Positions 1 through 7,975 of a stretch of 34,057 bases of DNA are shown piece after piece (positions within the stretch are counted from its first letter, which is position 1; every line of letters starts with the position of its first letter). The translations under genes and the position numbers were made by a program. The stretch covers positions 33,706 through 67,762 of the forward strand of contig JAGPLX010000008.1 in assembly GCA_018053185.1 (NCBI GenBank). The letters are read 5' to 3'. The DNA is from Syntrophobacteraceae bacterium (GTDB lineage Bacteria > Desulfobacterota > Syntrophobacteria > Syntrophobacterales > Syntrophobacteraceae). The notes beneath the pieces were generated by a model. The model ran no database searches. It was not told the origin of the DNA and saw only the letters and a program-made list of their open reading frames with translations.

Positions 1-2
1 TG

Positions 3-1193
3 GCATCGGGAGGTGTGGAAGAGGCCCGGGCGGCTTGGGAATCGGCTCGATCCAGGAACCCCGATAGCCCCTACCTGCTGGTCCTTGCAGGCTGGATTGC
101 CCTTGTCGAGGGTAACCTCGATGAGGCTGAGGCTTCCTTCCGGAAGGCCCTGTCCGTGGAGGCGCTGCAATCCTGGCAGAGGGCGGAAGTGCACCTGGGG
201 CTCGGGCGAATCCTGATGAAGCAGGGTTTTCCGGACCAGGCCGTGGTGGAGTTCGATCGGGCCCTCGATGCGGACCCGTCCTTTCTTCAGGCATATACGG
301 CCAAGGGATTGGCCCTCGAGCGGTCGGGAAAGCTCGACGCGGCCGTGGCAGCCTACGAGAGAGGGACTTTCATCAACTCGGACGAGCCAGTCAATTTGGC
401 ACTGTATCAGAGGTGCCGCCGGGAGAAGGAAATTCAGCAGGATGAGGAACGGAAAAAGCGGATCGACGTCCTGGTGGCCGAGTTGCTCCAACGGCAGGAG
501 AAAGGGGGCCCGGCTCCGGTAATGGACGAATGGACCCCGAGACCTTTGTCTTTGTGTTTTCTGGACCTGGAGCCGCGGGGCCAACCGGCTCCCCGGGAAG
601 GGGAGGACGAGTTCCTCTCCCAGCTGGTTGCGGGGGAGCTGGCTGAATCCAGTCGCATTCAGATGGTGGAGCGAGCGTTGCTGGAACGGGTCCTCGAGGA
701 ACTCCGCTTGAGCAGCTCCCAGCTGGCGGACCCTCAGAGCGCCCTTCGCCTAGGAAGGATCCTATCGGCCCGAATTCTTTGTACAGGATCCCTGGTGCGC
801 CACCAGGGACAGGTCCAGGTGAACCTTCGGGCGGTGGATACGGAAACCACGCGGGTGGCGGCCACGGCAAGCGGGATCCTCCCTCGCAATGAGGCTCCTT
901 TCGATGCGGTCCGCGAGATATCCCGACAGCTGCAGCAGCGTCTCCTCGCGGCTTATCCTCTTCGCTGCCGCATCCAGGAGGTCCAGGGTTCCCTGGTCCT
1001 TCTGGACGGGGGAAGCTTGGTAGGGTTGAGGCCCGATACTCGCATGAGGGTCGTGGAACGGGAAGGGAAGGGAATCGAGCTGGTAGTTCGGGAGGTTTCG
1101 GCGGATTCAAGCACCGCCGTTCCATCTCCCTCTGAGGCAGAACTCCGGCCGGGATGGCGGGTGGAAGAGCTCCCGCCCTCGGGAGTGGAATGA
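3..1193 (+). CDS. TPR protein with CsgG-like C-terminal half (5' truncated)
   Basis: The frame is open to the left edge (codons for A-S-G-G precede the first possible GTG at 15), so the true start lies outside the window. The N-terminal part contains at least two or three tetratricopeptide-like helical repeats (around AEASFRKAL, AVVEFDRAL and AAVAAYERG), followed by a charged linker near residue 150. The second half resembles the CsgG/FlgO fold: LCFLDLEP strand, then RIQMVERALLERVLEELRLS, then the ARILCTGSLVRHQGQVQVNLRAVD segment in part, and finally a small beta domain reminiscent of FlgT C-termini. The same C-terminal architecture recurs in the next gene, so the two are probably paralogous in that half. 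Its stop overlaps the next start as ATGA, suggesting translational coupling. Likely an envelope-associated scaffold; the exact function is unknown. TPR assignment is solid, CsgG-like assignment is moderate. Confidence 0.7.
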   Translation, partial: ASGGVEEARAAWESARSRNPDSPYLLVLAGWIALVEGNLDEAEASFRKALSVEALQSWQRAEVHLGLGRILMKQGFPDQAVVEFDRALDADPSFLQAYTAKGLALERSGKLDAAVAAYERGTFINSDEPVNLALYQRCRREKEIQQDEERKKRIDVLVAELLQRQEKGGPAPVMDEWTPRPLSLCFLDLEPRGQPAPREGEDEFLSQLVAGELAESSRIQMVERALLERVLEELRLSSSQLADPQSALRLGRILSARILCTGSLVRHQGQVQVNLRAVDTETTRVAATASGILPRNEAPFDAVREISRQLQQRLLAAYPLRCRIQEVQGSLVLLDGGSLVGLRPDTRMRVVEREGKGIELVVREVSADSSTAVPSPSEAELRPGWRVEELPPSGVE

Positions 1194-3220
1194 TGGCGGC
1201 TCGTTTCCTCCAAGCTTTGTTTGCCGCCTTTCTCCTTTGTGGCCTCTTGGCTTGCGAAACCGGGACCCTGGTCAAGTTCGGAACCACCGACCCTAAAACC
1301 CCGACCCTCATGAGAGGAACCTTTCGGGGGCGCTGGTGGAACTACTATCAGCGCGGGATCGCCTACGGGGAGGCTCGAGCCTGGAGGGAGGCGGAAGCGG
1401 ACCTGAAACGCGCCGTGGAGCTGCGGAGCGAAGACCGAAGGCGGGCAAGGACCTACGGGATGCACTTCCTAGACTACTTCCCCCACCGGGAGTTGGGGAT
1501 TGTCTACTTTCACCAGGGACGCTACGGGGAGGCTGTGCACGAGCTCGAGGAATCTCTTCGGAGCGAAAAATCCGCCAAGGCGGAATTCTACCTGGATTCA
1601 ACCCGGAAAAGACTCATCCAGGAGGAGGCCGGACCGGTGCCTCCTCCCGAGATTTTCCTGTCCGCGCCGGATGCGGACCAGTGGGTGAGAAGTTCCTCGA
1701 TCCTGGTGACCGGCCTGGTGAAAGATCCTCACTACGTTCAACGAATCACCGTCAATCAACAGCCTGTCCGCCTGGACCTGGCGGCCCGGGAGGTCCCCTT
1801 TCACGGACAGGTGTCACTCCGTCCGGGCCCAAATCCCATTGTGGTCGAGGCATCCAACCTGGCGGGAAAGACCACCCGGCTGGAGCGACAGATATACCTC
1901 GATGTGGAGGGGCCGACCATCAGCCTCGACGAACCGTCTCCGGCCTCGGGAATGAAATCCCGGGAGCTCCGGGTGCGGGGCTTCATTCACGACGATGCCG
2001 AGCTTGGGGAAGTCCGGGTGAACGGTCAACCGATTCCGATTCCACCGGGAAGGGAGGTTCGGCTGGACCACATCCTCCCCCGAACTTCGAGGATGGACCG
2101 AGTACTGGTGGAAGCTTGGGACCAGGTGGGAAACGAAACGAGGGCGGAAGTCCTTCTGAACGTGGGTTTCTCGATGGACCGGAAGGTCACGGCGTTTTGC
2201 GGAAAGATCCCCCTTCTTGCTCTTGCGGGAGATTTTCAAAACGGCAAAGACATGATTCCCCCTATCATCGAAGTGCGCCACTGGTCCGCCGAGCAGACGG
2301 TATTTCTCGATCAAATCTACCTCGAGGGAAGTATCCGGGATGAGACGGGAGTGGCGGAGGTTCGCCTAAACGGCCGCCCCATGCCACGCGGGGTCGGAAA
2401 AAGCGTGCATTTCTCCCAATTGGCTTCCCTCGAGGAAGGGGGCAATTCCTTCCAAATCGAGGCCTGGGACAAGGATGGGAACCGGGCCGAAAAGACGGTG
2501 CATTTTCATCGCCGCCTTCAGAAGGTGCGGGAGATTGGGTCCCGCCTGCCCGTGGCATTGCTCCCCCTGGCGAAAAACCGGGAGGATCGAGGAACCGCTG
2601 GAGATACCCTCGAAGAGCTGATCCTTGGTGACCTGGTCCAGCGAGGCAGGTTTGCCCTGGTCGAGCGCCGGCGATTGGAAGAGATCCTGCGGGAACAGAA
2701 GTTGGCTGGGAGCGCGCTTGCCGATTCCGACAAGGCGATCCGGGTCGGGAAGATCCTGGCCGCAGGCGGTGTTCTCATGGGAACCGTCCTTGAAAAGGGG
2801 GAATCGGTCGAGGTCTTTCTGCGGCTGGTGGACACGGAAACCTCATTGATTATTGCCGCCGTGGATGTTTATGGGGAAGAAACCGCCTTGCAGAGCCTAC
2901 ATCAGCTCAGCCAAGGCCTGGTGTTGAAGCTCTGTGATGAAGTGCCCCTCTTGGAAGGAACCGTTCTCCAGGTGAAGGACGGTCGCCTGACGGTGGACCT
3001 GGGAAAAGACAGCCGTCTCAAAAAAGGCATGAGGGTCGTGGTTTTCCGGGAGGGAGAACCCATCCGGCATCCTCTCACCGGCGCTTTGCTGGGAGCGGAT
3101 GTGGAAGTGCTGGGGTGGGGGCAGGTCCAGGCGGTCCAGGAACAGGTGTCTCACGTGGAATTGGCTCGAGGGGATTCATCCCGAATCATCGAACCACTTC
3201 AAAAAATCCTCACCCAGTGA
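1190..3220 (+). CDS. Lipoprotein with TPR, Ig-like and CsgG/FlgT-like domains
   Basis: Encodes 676 residues. I chose the ATG at 1190 because it overlaps the upstream TGA (ATGA) and directly precedes a lipoprotein signal: a short basic start, a hydrophobic stretch and lipobox GLLAC with the lipidated Cys at about residue 22. Possible upstream in-frame start at 1154 would add 12 residues inside the previous gene. After the signal come TPR-like helices (about 45-115), then two or three bacterial Ig/glucodextranase-B-like beta modules (about 150-445) marked by repeated phrases such as VRVNGQPIP and VRLNGRPMP. A CsgG/FlgO-like domain (about 450-580, with FALVERRRLEEILREQKL) and a FlgT-C-like beta domain end the protein. 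Predicted to sit at the inner face of the outer membrane or the surface. The role in assembly or secretion is inference from CsgG and FlgO relatives. Confidence 0.72.
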   Translation: MMAARFLQALFAAFLLCGLLACETGTLVKFGTTDPKTPTLMRGTFRGRWWNYYQRGIAYGEARAWREAEADLKRAVELRSEDRRRARTYGMHFLDYFPHRELGIVYFHQGRYGEAVHELEESLRSEKSAKAEFYLDSTRKRLIQEEAGPVPPPEIFLSAPDADQWVRSSSILVTGLVKDPHYVQRITVNQQPVRLDLAAREVPFHGQVSLRPGPNPIVVEASNLAGKTTRLERQIYLDVEGPTISLDEPSPASGMKSRELRVRGFIHDDAELGEVRVNGQPIPIPPGREVRLDHILPRTSRMDRVLVEAWDQVGNETRAEVLLNVGFSMDRKVTAFCGKIPLLALAGDFQNGKDMIPPIIEVRHWSAEQTVFLDQIYLEGSIRDETGVAEVRLNGRPMPRGVGKSVHFSQLASLEEGGNSFQIEAWDKDGNRAEKTVHFHRRLQKVREIGSRLPVALLPLAKNREDRGTAGDTLEELILGDLVQRGRFALVERRRLEEILREQKLAGSALADSDKAIRVGKILAAGGVLMGTVLEKGESVEVFLRLVDTETSLIIAAVDVYGEETALQSLHQLSQGLVLKLCDEVPLLEGTVLQVKDGRLTVDLGKDSRLKKGMRVVVFREGEPIRHPLTGALLGADVEVLGWGQVQAVQEQVSHVELARGDSSRIIEPLQKILTQ

Positions 3221-3283
3221 CGGCCCCCTTGTCCAGGGACGATGGGGGATCGAGTCCGGCACTCTTTCGAAAGGAAACTCGAT

Positions 3284-3541
3284 ATGCCGATCTCAACGGG
3301 TTTCATCAGCGGAATTGTGACGGATGCCGCCAGCGGTAAGCCCCTCGAGGGGGTCCAAATCACCACCGACGGCAATGCGCCCCCGGTTTCAAGCGGGTCC
3401 AAGGGAGAATACCTCCTGGGGGACCTTGCGGGCACCTACACTCTGACCGCCAAGAAAGCGGGATACAAGAAGGTCGGCCTGAAAATCACTCTTCAGTCGG
3501 GGACAACCAAGACCAAAAACTTCTCCATGACGCGATCTTGA
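3284..3541 (+). CDS. Small carboxypeptidase-regulatory-like domain protein
   Basis: An 85-residue protein made of one beta-sandwich of the carboxypeptidase D regulatory-like type (ISGIVTDAASGKPLEGVQI, then GEYLLGDLAGTYTLTAKKAGYKK). I prefer the ATG at 3284 because AAGGAAA lies six bases upstream; an in-frame ATG at 3242 would add 14 residues with poor spacing. There is no signal peptide, lipobox or membrane segment, which is odd because such domains usually occur in exported proteins and both neighbours are envelope proteins. It sits 63 bases after the lipoprotein gene and its stop is 20 bases before the start of the outer-membrane gene, so it is almost certainly in the same operon. It may be exported by a non-classical route or bind a partner before export; that is speculation. 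Confidence 0.7.
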   Translation: MPISTGFISGIVTDAASGKPLEGVQITTDGNAPPVSSGSKGEYLLGDLAGTYTLTAKKAGYKKVGLKITLQSGTTKTKNFSMTRS

Positions 3542-3561
3542 GCTCCATCGGGAGAAAGTCG

Positions 3562-4980
3562 ATGGCCGTGAGCGCACGGAAGCCCATTCCATCCTTTCTC
3601 GCTGGAGGTCGATCCTCGACCACAGGTGCCTCCAAAAGCGGTCGTAGGGGGTATCGAGGCCATCGAGACAGCCGGTGGCCGTGGGTGGTCTTCTGGGGGC
3701 TGCTCGTCTTCCTTGCAGCCATGATAGGACCGGGTGGAAAGGTCCGGGGTCAGGACCTTCAAAGCGCGGAAATCGCTTCTTCCCCCAATCCGGTCGGCTC
3801 GGGGGCCCGTGCTCTTGGAATGGGAGGCGCCTTCATCGGGGTGGCGGATGACGCCACAGCGGCTTCTTGGAACCCGGCAGGGCTCACCCAGCTCGAACGG
3901 CCCGAGGTTTCCGTGGTGGGCGAGGCCTTCTTCCGAACGGAGGACAATTCCTTTCGGAAGCATCCCGAAGCCTCGGGAGACCAGAGTGTTTCCAAGGCCG
4001 GGCTGAACTACCTGAGTGCGGCCTGTCCTTTCGTGGTGGCCGGCCACAACATGGTGGTATCCCTCAATTATCAGCACCTGTACGACTTCAGTCGGGAATG
4101 GAACACTCGGCTGTGGGGGAAGGACCTGAAACAGACCTGGAGTGTGGATCAGGGTGGCGGGCTTTACGCCCTTGGGTTTGCTTGGGGCGTTCAGATCCTC
4201 CCCAGCTTTTCCGTTGGATGCACCCTAAACCTTTGGGAGGATTTTCTCTATTCCAACGGATGGGAGCAGGTCATTCGGACCCACAACCGAGTGAGGGATG
4301 TGGTAGGGCACCTTCACACGGTGGACCAATATGTTCGCAACCGCTACAGGTTCAGCGGCTGGAACGCCAATGTGGGAGTGCTTTGGAACATCACCGACCA
4401 CTTGAGTCTCGGCGGGGTGCTCAAAACCCCCTTCACCGCGGACATAACCCACCGCACCACCTCGCTCATGCGCTTTTTTCCCAATGCCGCCCATCGGCAC
4501 GTTGAGGCCTTCGATGAAGAACTCGATATGCCCATGTCTTACGGCCTTGGCGTGGCTTACCGTTTTTCCGACAGTCTGACGGTGGCTTTGGACGTCTATC
4601 GGACCGAATGGGAAGATTTTCTCTACCGGGATGCTCGGGGGAAGGAATATTCCGCCGTGAGCGGTTTGCCTCGGAGAAAATCCGACATCGATGCCACCAC
4701 CCAGGTGCACGTGGGGTTCGAGCGCCTTTTTATCCGCCCGAACATGGTCATTCCCCTTCGCGGGGGATTTTTCTACGATCCTGCCCCGGCCGAGGGGGGA
4801 TCGGACCCCTATTTCGGTTTCAGCCTCGGTTCCGGGATCGGGATCGGCCGCTACATCCTGGACATCGCCTACCAGGTTCGACTGGGAATGGATGTGGGCA
4901 GCTCGATCGTTCGACCTCAGAAGCTATCTCAAGACGTATCCGAACACACCCTCTTCACCTCCCTCATCATCCACTTTTGA
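3562..4980 (+). CDS. FadL/OmpP1-like outer-membrane protein
   Basis: A 472-residue predicted beta-barrel. The start at 3562 has GGGAGA six bases upstream; a TTG at 3538 overlapping the previous stop would add eight residues. The signal sequence is unusual: about 38 basic, Gly- and Ser-rich residues precede the hydrophobic stretch WVVFWGLLVFLAAMIG, with likely cleavage shortly before QDLQSAE. The mature N-terminus carries the segment GARALGMGGAFIGVADD followed by WNPAGL, typical of the FadL/TodX/OmpP1 family, where the NPA segment belongs to the periplasmic hatch. The rest alternates hydrophobic and polar residues as expected for strands, and the protein ends in SLIIHF with the terminal Phe of a BAM-recognised outer-membrane protein. 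FadL relatives move hydrophobic compounds; substrate here is unknown. The 3' end overlaps the convergent ABC ATPase gene by 57 bases. Confidence 0.82.
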   Translation: MAVSARKPIPSFLAGGRSSTTGASKSGRRGYRGHRDSRWPWVVFWGLLVFLAAMIGPGGKVRGQDLQSAEIASSPNPVGSGARALGMGGAFIGVADDATAASWNPAGLTQLERPEVSVVGEAFFRTEDNSFRKHPEASGDQSVSKAGLNYLSAACPFVVAGHNMVVSLNYQHLYDFSREWNTRLWGKDLKQTWSVDQGGGLYALGFAWGVQILPSFSVGCTLNLWEDFLYSNGWEQVIRTHNRVRDVVGHLHTVDQYVRNRYRFSGWNANVGVLWNITDHLSLGGVLKTPFTADITHRTTSLMRFFPNAAHRHVEAFDEELDMPMSYGLGVAYRFSDSLTVALDVYRTEWEDFLYRDARGKEYSAVSGLPRRKSDIDATTQVHVGFERLFIRPNMVIPLRGGFFYDPAPAEGGSDPYFGFSLGSGIGIGRYILDIAYQVRLGMDVGSSIVRPQKLSQDVSEHTLFTSLIIHF

Positions 4981-5814
4981 TCCCATGCCCTTGCGACGGA
5001 ATCCAGGAGCGGACCGCGGGGAGTCGCCGTCAAAGCGCATGCCCGCCCAATAGCGGCCCCGTGCCTGGTGAATGTCAAGGGGAATGCCGAAGACCGCATC
5101 GAGGACCTCCGAGGATAAAAGTGCCTCTTTGGCCCCTTTCTCGACACAGCGGCCTTCTTTGAGGAGAAGCACTCGGGAAAAGACGGGAGTGATTTCTTCC
5201 AGGTGGTGGGTGACGAGGATCATGGTGGGAGCATCGTCGGCTCGGCCCATCTCGTCCAGGGTTCGAAGGAGATCTTCCCTGGCGGCGAGATCCAGGCCCG
5301 AACAGGGTTCGTCCAGGATCAAAAGCCGAGGATGGTGGACCAGGGCCCGGGCGATAAGAAGCCGCTGTTTCTCTCCCTGGGAGAGAACCCCGTAAGGGGA
5401 ATGAAGAATTCGTTCACATCCGAGCATCGAGGCAACGTGGCGCGCCACTTCATAGTCCTCCCGGCTGGGAGTCTCGAAGATGCCGATGGAAGCGAACTTT
5501 CCGCTGACGATGAGATCCAGGGGTTTTTGATCGGAAGGGATTTGCATCTCGAGGAAAGAACCCACCCACCCGATCTTCTTGCGCAATTGCCGGAGATCCG
5601 TGTGACCGAAGCGCTCCCCGAGAACGGTGATGGTTCCCTCGGTCGGCCAGAGGTAGCCGGCCAGGATCTGCAGAAGGGTGGTTTTACCCGATCCGTTGGC
5701 TCCCAGTACTACCCAGTGATTTCCAGGTCGAATTTCCCAATCGATTCCATCCAGGATCCTCCTCCGGTTTCGAACGAAGGCCACCTGTTTCAACGATATC
5801 CATTCGGCGGACAA
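4924..5814 (-). CDS. ABC transporter ATP-binding protein
   Basis: A 296-residue stand-alone nucleotide-binding subunit. All motifs are present: Walker A GANGSGKT (about residues 38-45), signature LSQGE, Walker B LLILDEP, D-loop region SGLDL and switch His in LVTHH. I place the start at the TTG at 5814 because a GGAGG lies six bases before it, just past the stop of the upstream quinone oxidoreductase; an ATG at 5868 would add 18 poorly conserved-looking residues inside that gene. The family resembles small YlmA/ModF-like cytoplasmic ATPases, but no permease gene is adjacent, so the transported substrate or other role cannot be assigned. The last roughly 45 residues are Gly-rich and charged and are encoded opposite the end of the outer-membrane protein gene. 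Confidence 0.88.
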   Translation of the reverse strand: MSAEWISLKQVAFVRNRRRILDGIDWEIRPGNHWVVLGANGSGKTTLLQILAGYLWPTEGTITVLGERFGHTDLRQLRKKIGWVGSFLEMQIPSDQKPLDLIVSGKFASIGIFETPSREDYEVARHVASMLGCERILHSPYGVLSQGEKQRLLIARALVHHPRLLILDEPCSGLDLAAREDLLRTLDEMGRADDAPTMILVTHHLEEITPVFSRVLLLKEGRCVEKGAKEALLSSEVLDAVFGIPLDIHQARGRYWAGMRFDGDSPRSAPGFRRKGMGSKVDDEGGEEGVFGYVLR

Positions 5815-5827
5815 GGATCCCCTCCAC

Positions 5828-6832
5828 TCACTTCTGCCAGGACAGGACGATTTTGCCGAAATGCGCACCGGACTTCATGACCAGGTGAGCTTCCTCGACG
5901 GCTTCGAAGGGATAAACCGCGTGAATGACCGGGCGCACCGCTCCAGAGGCCAGGAGCGGAAGCACCTTCTCCTTGAACGATGCCGTCAGGGCCGCTTTCT
6001 CAGGGACGGACCGGGTCCGCAGGACGGACCCGATGATGCGAAGCCTCTTGGTGAGCAACGGCGCCAGGTGGATGTCGCCGGTATTTCCTCCCATGAGGCC
6101 GATCAGCACGAGCCTTCCTCCAGTCCTCAGGATCCGAATGTGCTTCTGAAGATAGGGTGCCCCGATCCAATCCAGGATCACGTCCACTCCCTGGCCTTTC
6201 GTGAATTCCATCACCCGGGAGGCGAAATCCTCCTCTTTGTAGTTAATGCCGAAGGAAGCTCCCAGCTCGAGACACCGTTGAATCTTTTCTCGGCCGCCCG
6301 CGGTAGTGATGACGGCGGCCCCGGCTTGCCTGGCCAGTTGGATGGCGGCTGTCCCCACTCCGCTGCCGCCTCCGTGAAGGAACAGGGTCTCGCCGGCCTG
6401 CAAACGGGCTTCCTCGAACAGATTGAGGTGCGCCGTGAAGAAGACCTCGGCCGCTGCGGCTGCTTCCACAAAGCTCAGGTTTTCCGGGATGGCCACCAGG
6501 TGATCCTTGTGTACCGCCACGTAACGAGCATAGCCGCCCCCAGCCACAATCCCGAACACCCGGTCCCCCTTCTTCCAGCCCGATGCCTTGGGACCCACTT
6601 CCGCTACGGTTCCCGCAAAGTCCAGGCCCAAAACGGGGGAGGCCCCCGAAGGAGGTGGATACAGTCCCCTGCGTTGGAGCAGGTCCGCTCGGTTGACGGA
6701 GCAGGCCTCCACCTGGACCAGGACTTCCTCCGGACGAATAGAGGGAATGGGCATCTTACCGATCTTGAGCACGTTCCAGTCGCCCTTGGCGCCGGTTTCC
6801 TTTACCAGGACGGCTTCCATCTCGCCGGTCAT
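5828..6832 (-). CDS. NAD(P)H quinone oxidoreductase, PIG3/zeta-crystallin type
   Basis: A 334-residue medium-chain dehydrogenase/reductase without the zinc-binding Cys and His residues, as in quinone oxidoreductases. Visible hallmarks are the substrate-domain segment SVNRADLLQRRG followed by GLYPPP, then GLDFAGTV, the nucleotide-binding loop HGGGSGVGTAAIQLA and the VIHAVYPFEAVEEAH segment near the C-terminus that is characteristic of PIG3 relatives. These enzymes use NADPH to reduce quinones or related carbonyl compounds in the cytoplasm. The ATG at 6832 overlaps the radC stop as ATGA, so translation is coupled; a second ATG four codons on is possible. The reading frame stays open far upstream, through radC, but that part has no protein-like character. 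Substrate not predictable from sequence. Confidence 0.88.
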   Translation of the reverse strand: MTGEMEAVLVKETGAKGDWNVLKIGKMPIPSIRPEEVLVQVEACSVNRADLLQRRGLYPPPSGASPVLGLDFAGTVAEVGPKASGWKKGDRVFGIVAGGGYARYVAVHKDHLVAIPENLSFVEAAAAAEVFFTAHLNLFEEARLQAGETLFLHGGGSGVGTAAIQLARQAGAAVITTAGGREKIQRCLELGASFGINYKEEDFASRVMEFTKGQGVDVILDWIGAPYLQKHIRILRTGGRLVLIGLMGGNTGDIHLAPLLTKRLRIIGSVLRTRSVPEKAALTASFKEKVLPLLASGAVRPVIHAVYPFEAVEEAHLVMKSGAHFGKIVLSWQK

Positions 6833-7506
6833 TCGAGTTCTCCTTGTTCCGCAAAGGAAAAGTACTTGGGACCGCCAATGATGATGTGGTCGTGGACCAG
6901 GATGTCCAAATCGTTCAGGATCCTTTTGAGCCTCCGGGTCAACTGCCGATCGGAAGCCGAAGGGGTCGGATCTCCGCCGGGATGGTTGTGGGCCAGAATC
7001 ACGGCCGTGGCTCGGTGTTTGAGCGCCACCTCCACCACTTGACGGGGGAATACAGCTGCGCGGTTCACACTGCCCCGTTGAACGGCTTCTCTGGCAATGA
7101 GGGAATTCCTGCTGTTGAGGGCCAGGACATAGAACACCTCCGTGCGTTCCGTCCCGAGGAGGGAAGAAAGGTAGCCGACCGCATCCCGGGTCGAGGAAAA
7201 AACGGGGTTGTCTTTCCATCGGTCCCGCTGATAACGTTCCACGAGCCGCGGCAGGAAGGAAAGGAAGACGGCCGAATAGGGGCCCATTCCTTCCACTTGC
7301 ACGAGGCGCTCGCGAGAGGCATCGAGCACTGCGGAGAGGGTCTTGAATTCCCCGAGCAGGTTCTTGGCCACGGGCTTGACGTCTTTCCTCGGAATCGCGA
7401 AGGAGAGAAGGAATTCCAGGACCTCGTGATCGTGGAAGCCGTCCAGGCCGCTTTCGAGAAACCTTTCCCGCAGTCTCTGCCTGTGTCCTTCGTTGTCTGA
7501 ACTCAT
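6829..7506 (-). CDS. radC: RadC-family JAB domain protein
   Basis: A 225-residue protein of normal family length. The N-terminal half has helix-hairpin-helix character (LVQVEGMGPYSAVFL), and the C-terminal half is a JAB1/MPN-type metalloprotease-like domain with the motif HNHPGGDPTPSASD, which supplies two zinc-ligand His residues and the Asp. Historically named for DNA repair, although that role in E. coli has been questioned; the molecular function is not settled. The start at 7506 has only a weak ribosome binding site. It forms a coupled pair with the downstream quinone oxidoreductase through an ATGA overlap, which probably reflects shared transcription more than shared function. Confidence 0.92.
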   Translation of the reverse strand: MSSDNEGHRQRLRERFLESGLDGFHDHEVLEFLLSFAIPRKDVKPVAKNLLGEFKTLSAVLDASRERLVQVEGMGPYSAVFLSFLPRLVERYQRDRWKDNPVFSSTRDAVGYLSSLLGTERTEVFYVLALNSRNSLIAREAVQRGSVNRAAVFPRQVVEVALKHRATAVILAHNHPGGDPTPSASDRQLTRRLKRILNDLDILVHDHIIIGGPKYFSFAEQGELE

Positions 7507-7625
7507 TCCAACTCACGTGCCGGGAGATGAGTTCCCGGCGTTCTTCGTGACAAATCCTGCCTGACGGAGAAGAGACGACAGGGAGCCTCCCCGGAGAGAA
7601 CCCGCCGAGGATTGCAAACCAGCTC

Positions 7626-7958
7626 TCACTCTTTCCCCGAATTGGATGGGGCAAGCCCCGTCACCCCCAACGACTGTACCGGGATATCCTGCTGGATCGT
7701 AAGCTCCGAGCCCCCGTCAGGTTCCTTGCTCGAAGGCGGGCGGGCAGGAGAGTGAATCCCCCCTTGAAGGTGGTCCCCATTCTTTTCGGTTTCGGAGTCC
7801 CGAGCGTGGTTGGCATCGTTCCGATCGACCCGCTCGACAGCCTACCGTGCGTTTGGCAGCACCATGCGGATCCGGGCTTCGGGCGGTACGGCAAAATTCA
7901 TCCCCGGCACCTTTGGAGCACAGCCCTCCTCTCCGCTGGTTGCAGGGGCCGGACTCAC
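7626..7958 (-). pseudogene. Small ORF split by one in-frame TAG, possible broken gene
   Basis: In the 469-base stretch between mlaC and radC one minus-strand frame is open for 110 codons apart from a single TAG at 7842-7844. The first part begins with a GTG at 7958 just after a GGGAGGGG sequence and gives 38 residues ending in RIRMVLPNAR. The second part gives 71 polar residues (ERVDRNDANHARDSE and onward) and ends with TGA at 7626. Residue composition is hydrophilic and rich in D, E, R, S and G. I do not recognise a family. It could be a small gene with a nonsense mutation, a 38-residue peptide, or chance openness in GC-rich DNA. I see nothing else convincing in 7507-7975. Confidence 0.3.
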
Positions 7959-7975
7959 AGCCCCTCCCAGCTGTA

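Noticed and set aside
391..1311. 306-codon minus-strand ORF
   Set aside because: It lies opposite two plus-strand genes with clear domains, and its translation is Pro- and Arg-rich low complexity typical of antisense frames in GC-rich DNA.
5828..7654. 608-codon minus-strand frame including the quinone oxidoreductase
   Set aside because: Only the part from 6832 is protein-like; upstream it overlaps radC in another frame with no recognisable domain. The ATGA junction marks the real start.
7842..7844. Pyrrolysine at the in-frame TAG
   Set aside because: No supporting signal, and TAG is a normal stop in this window (mlaC, rpsB, tsf, mvhG). A broken gene or chance openness is simpler.
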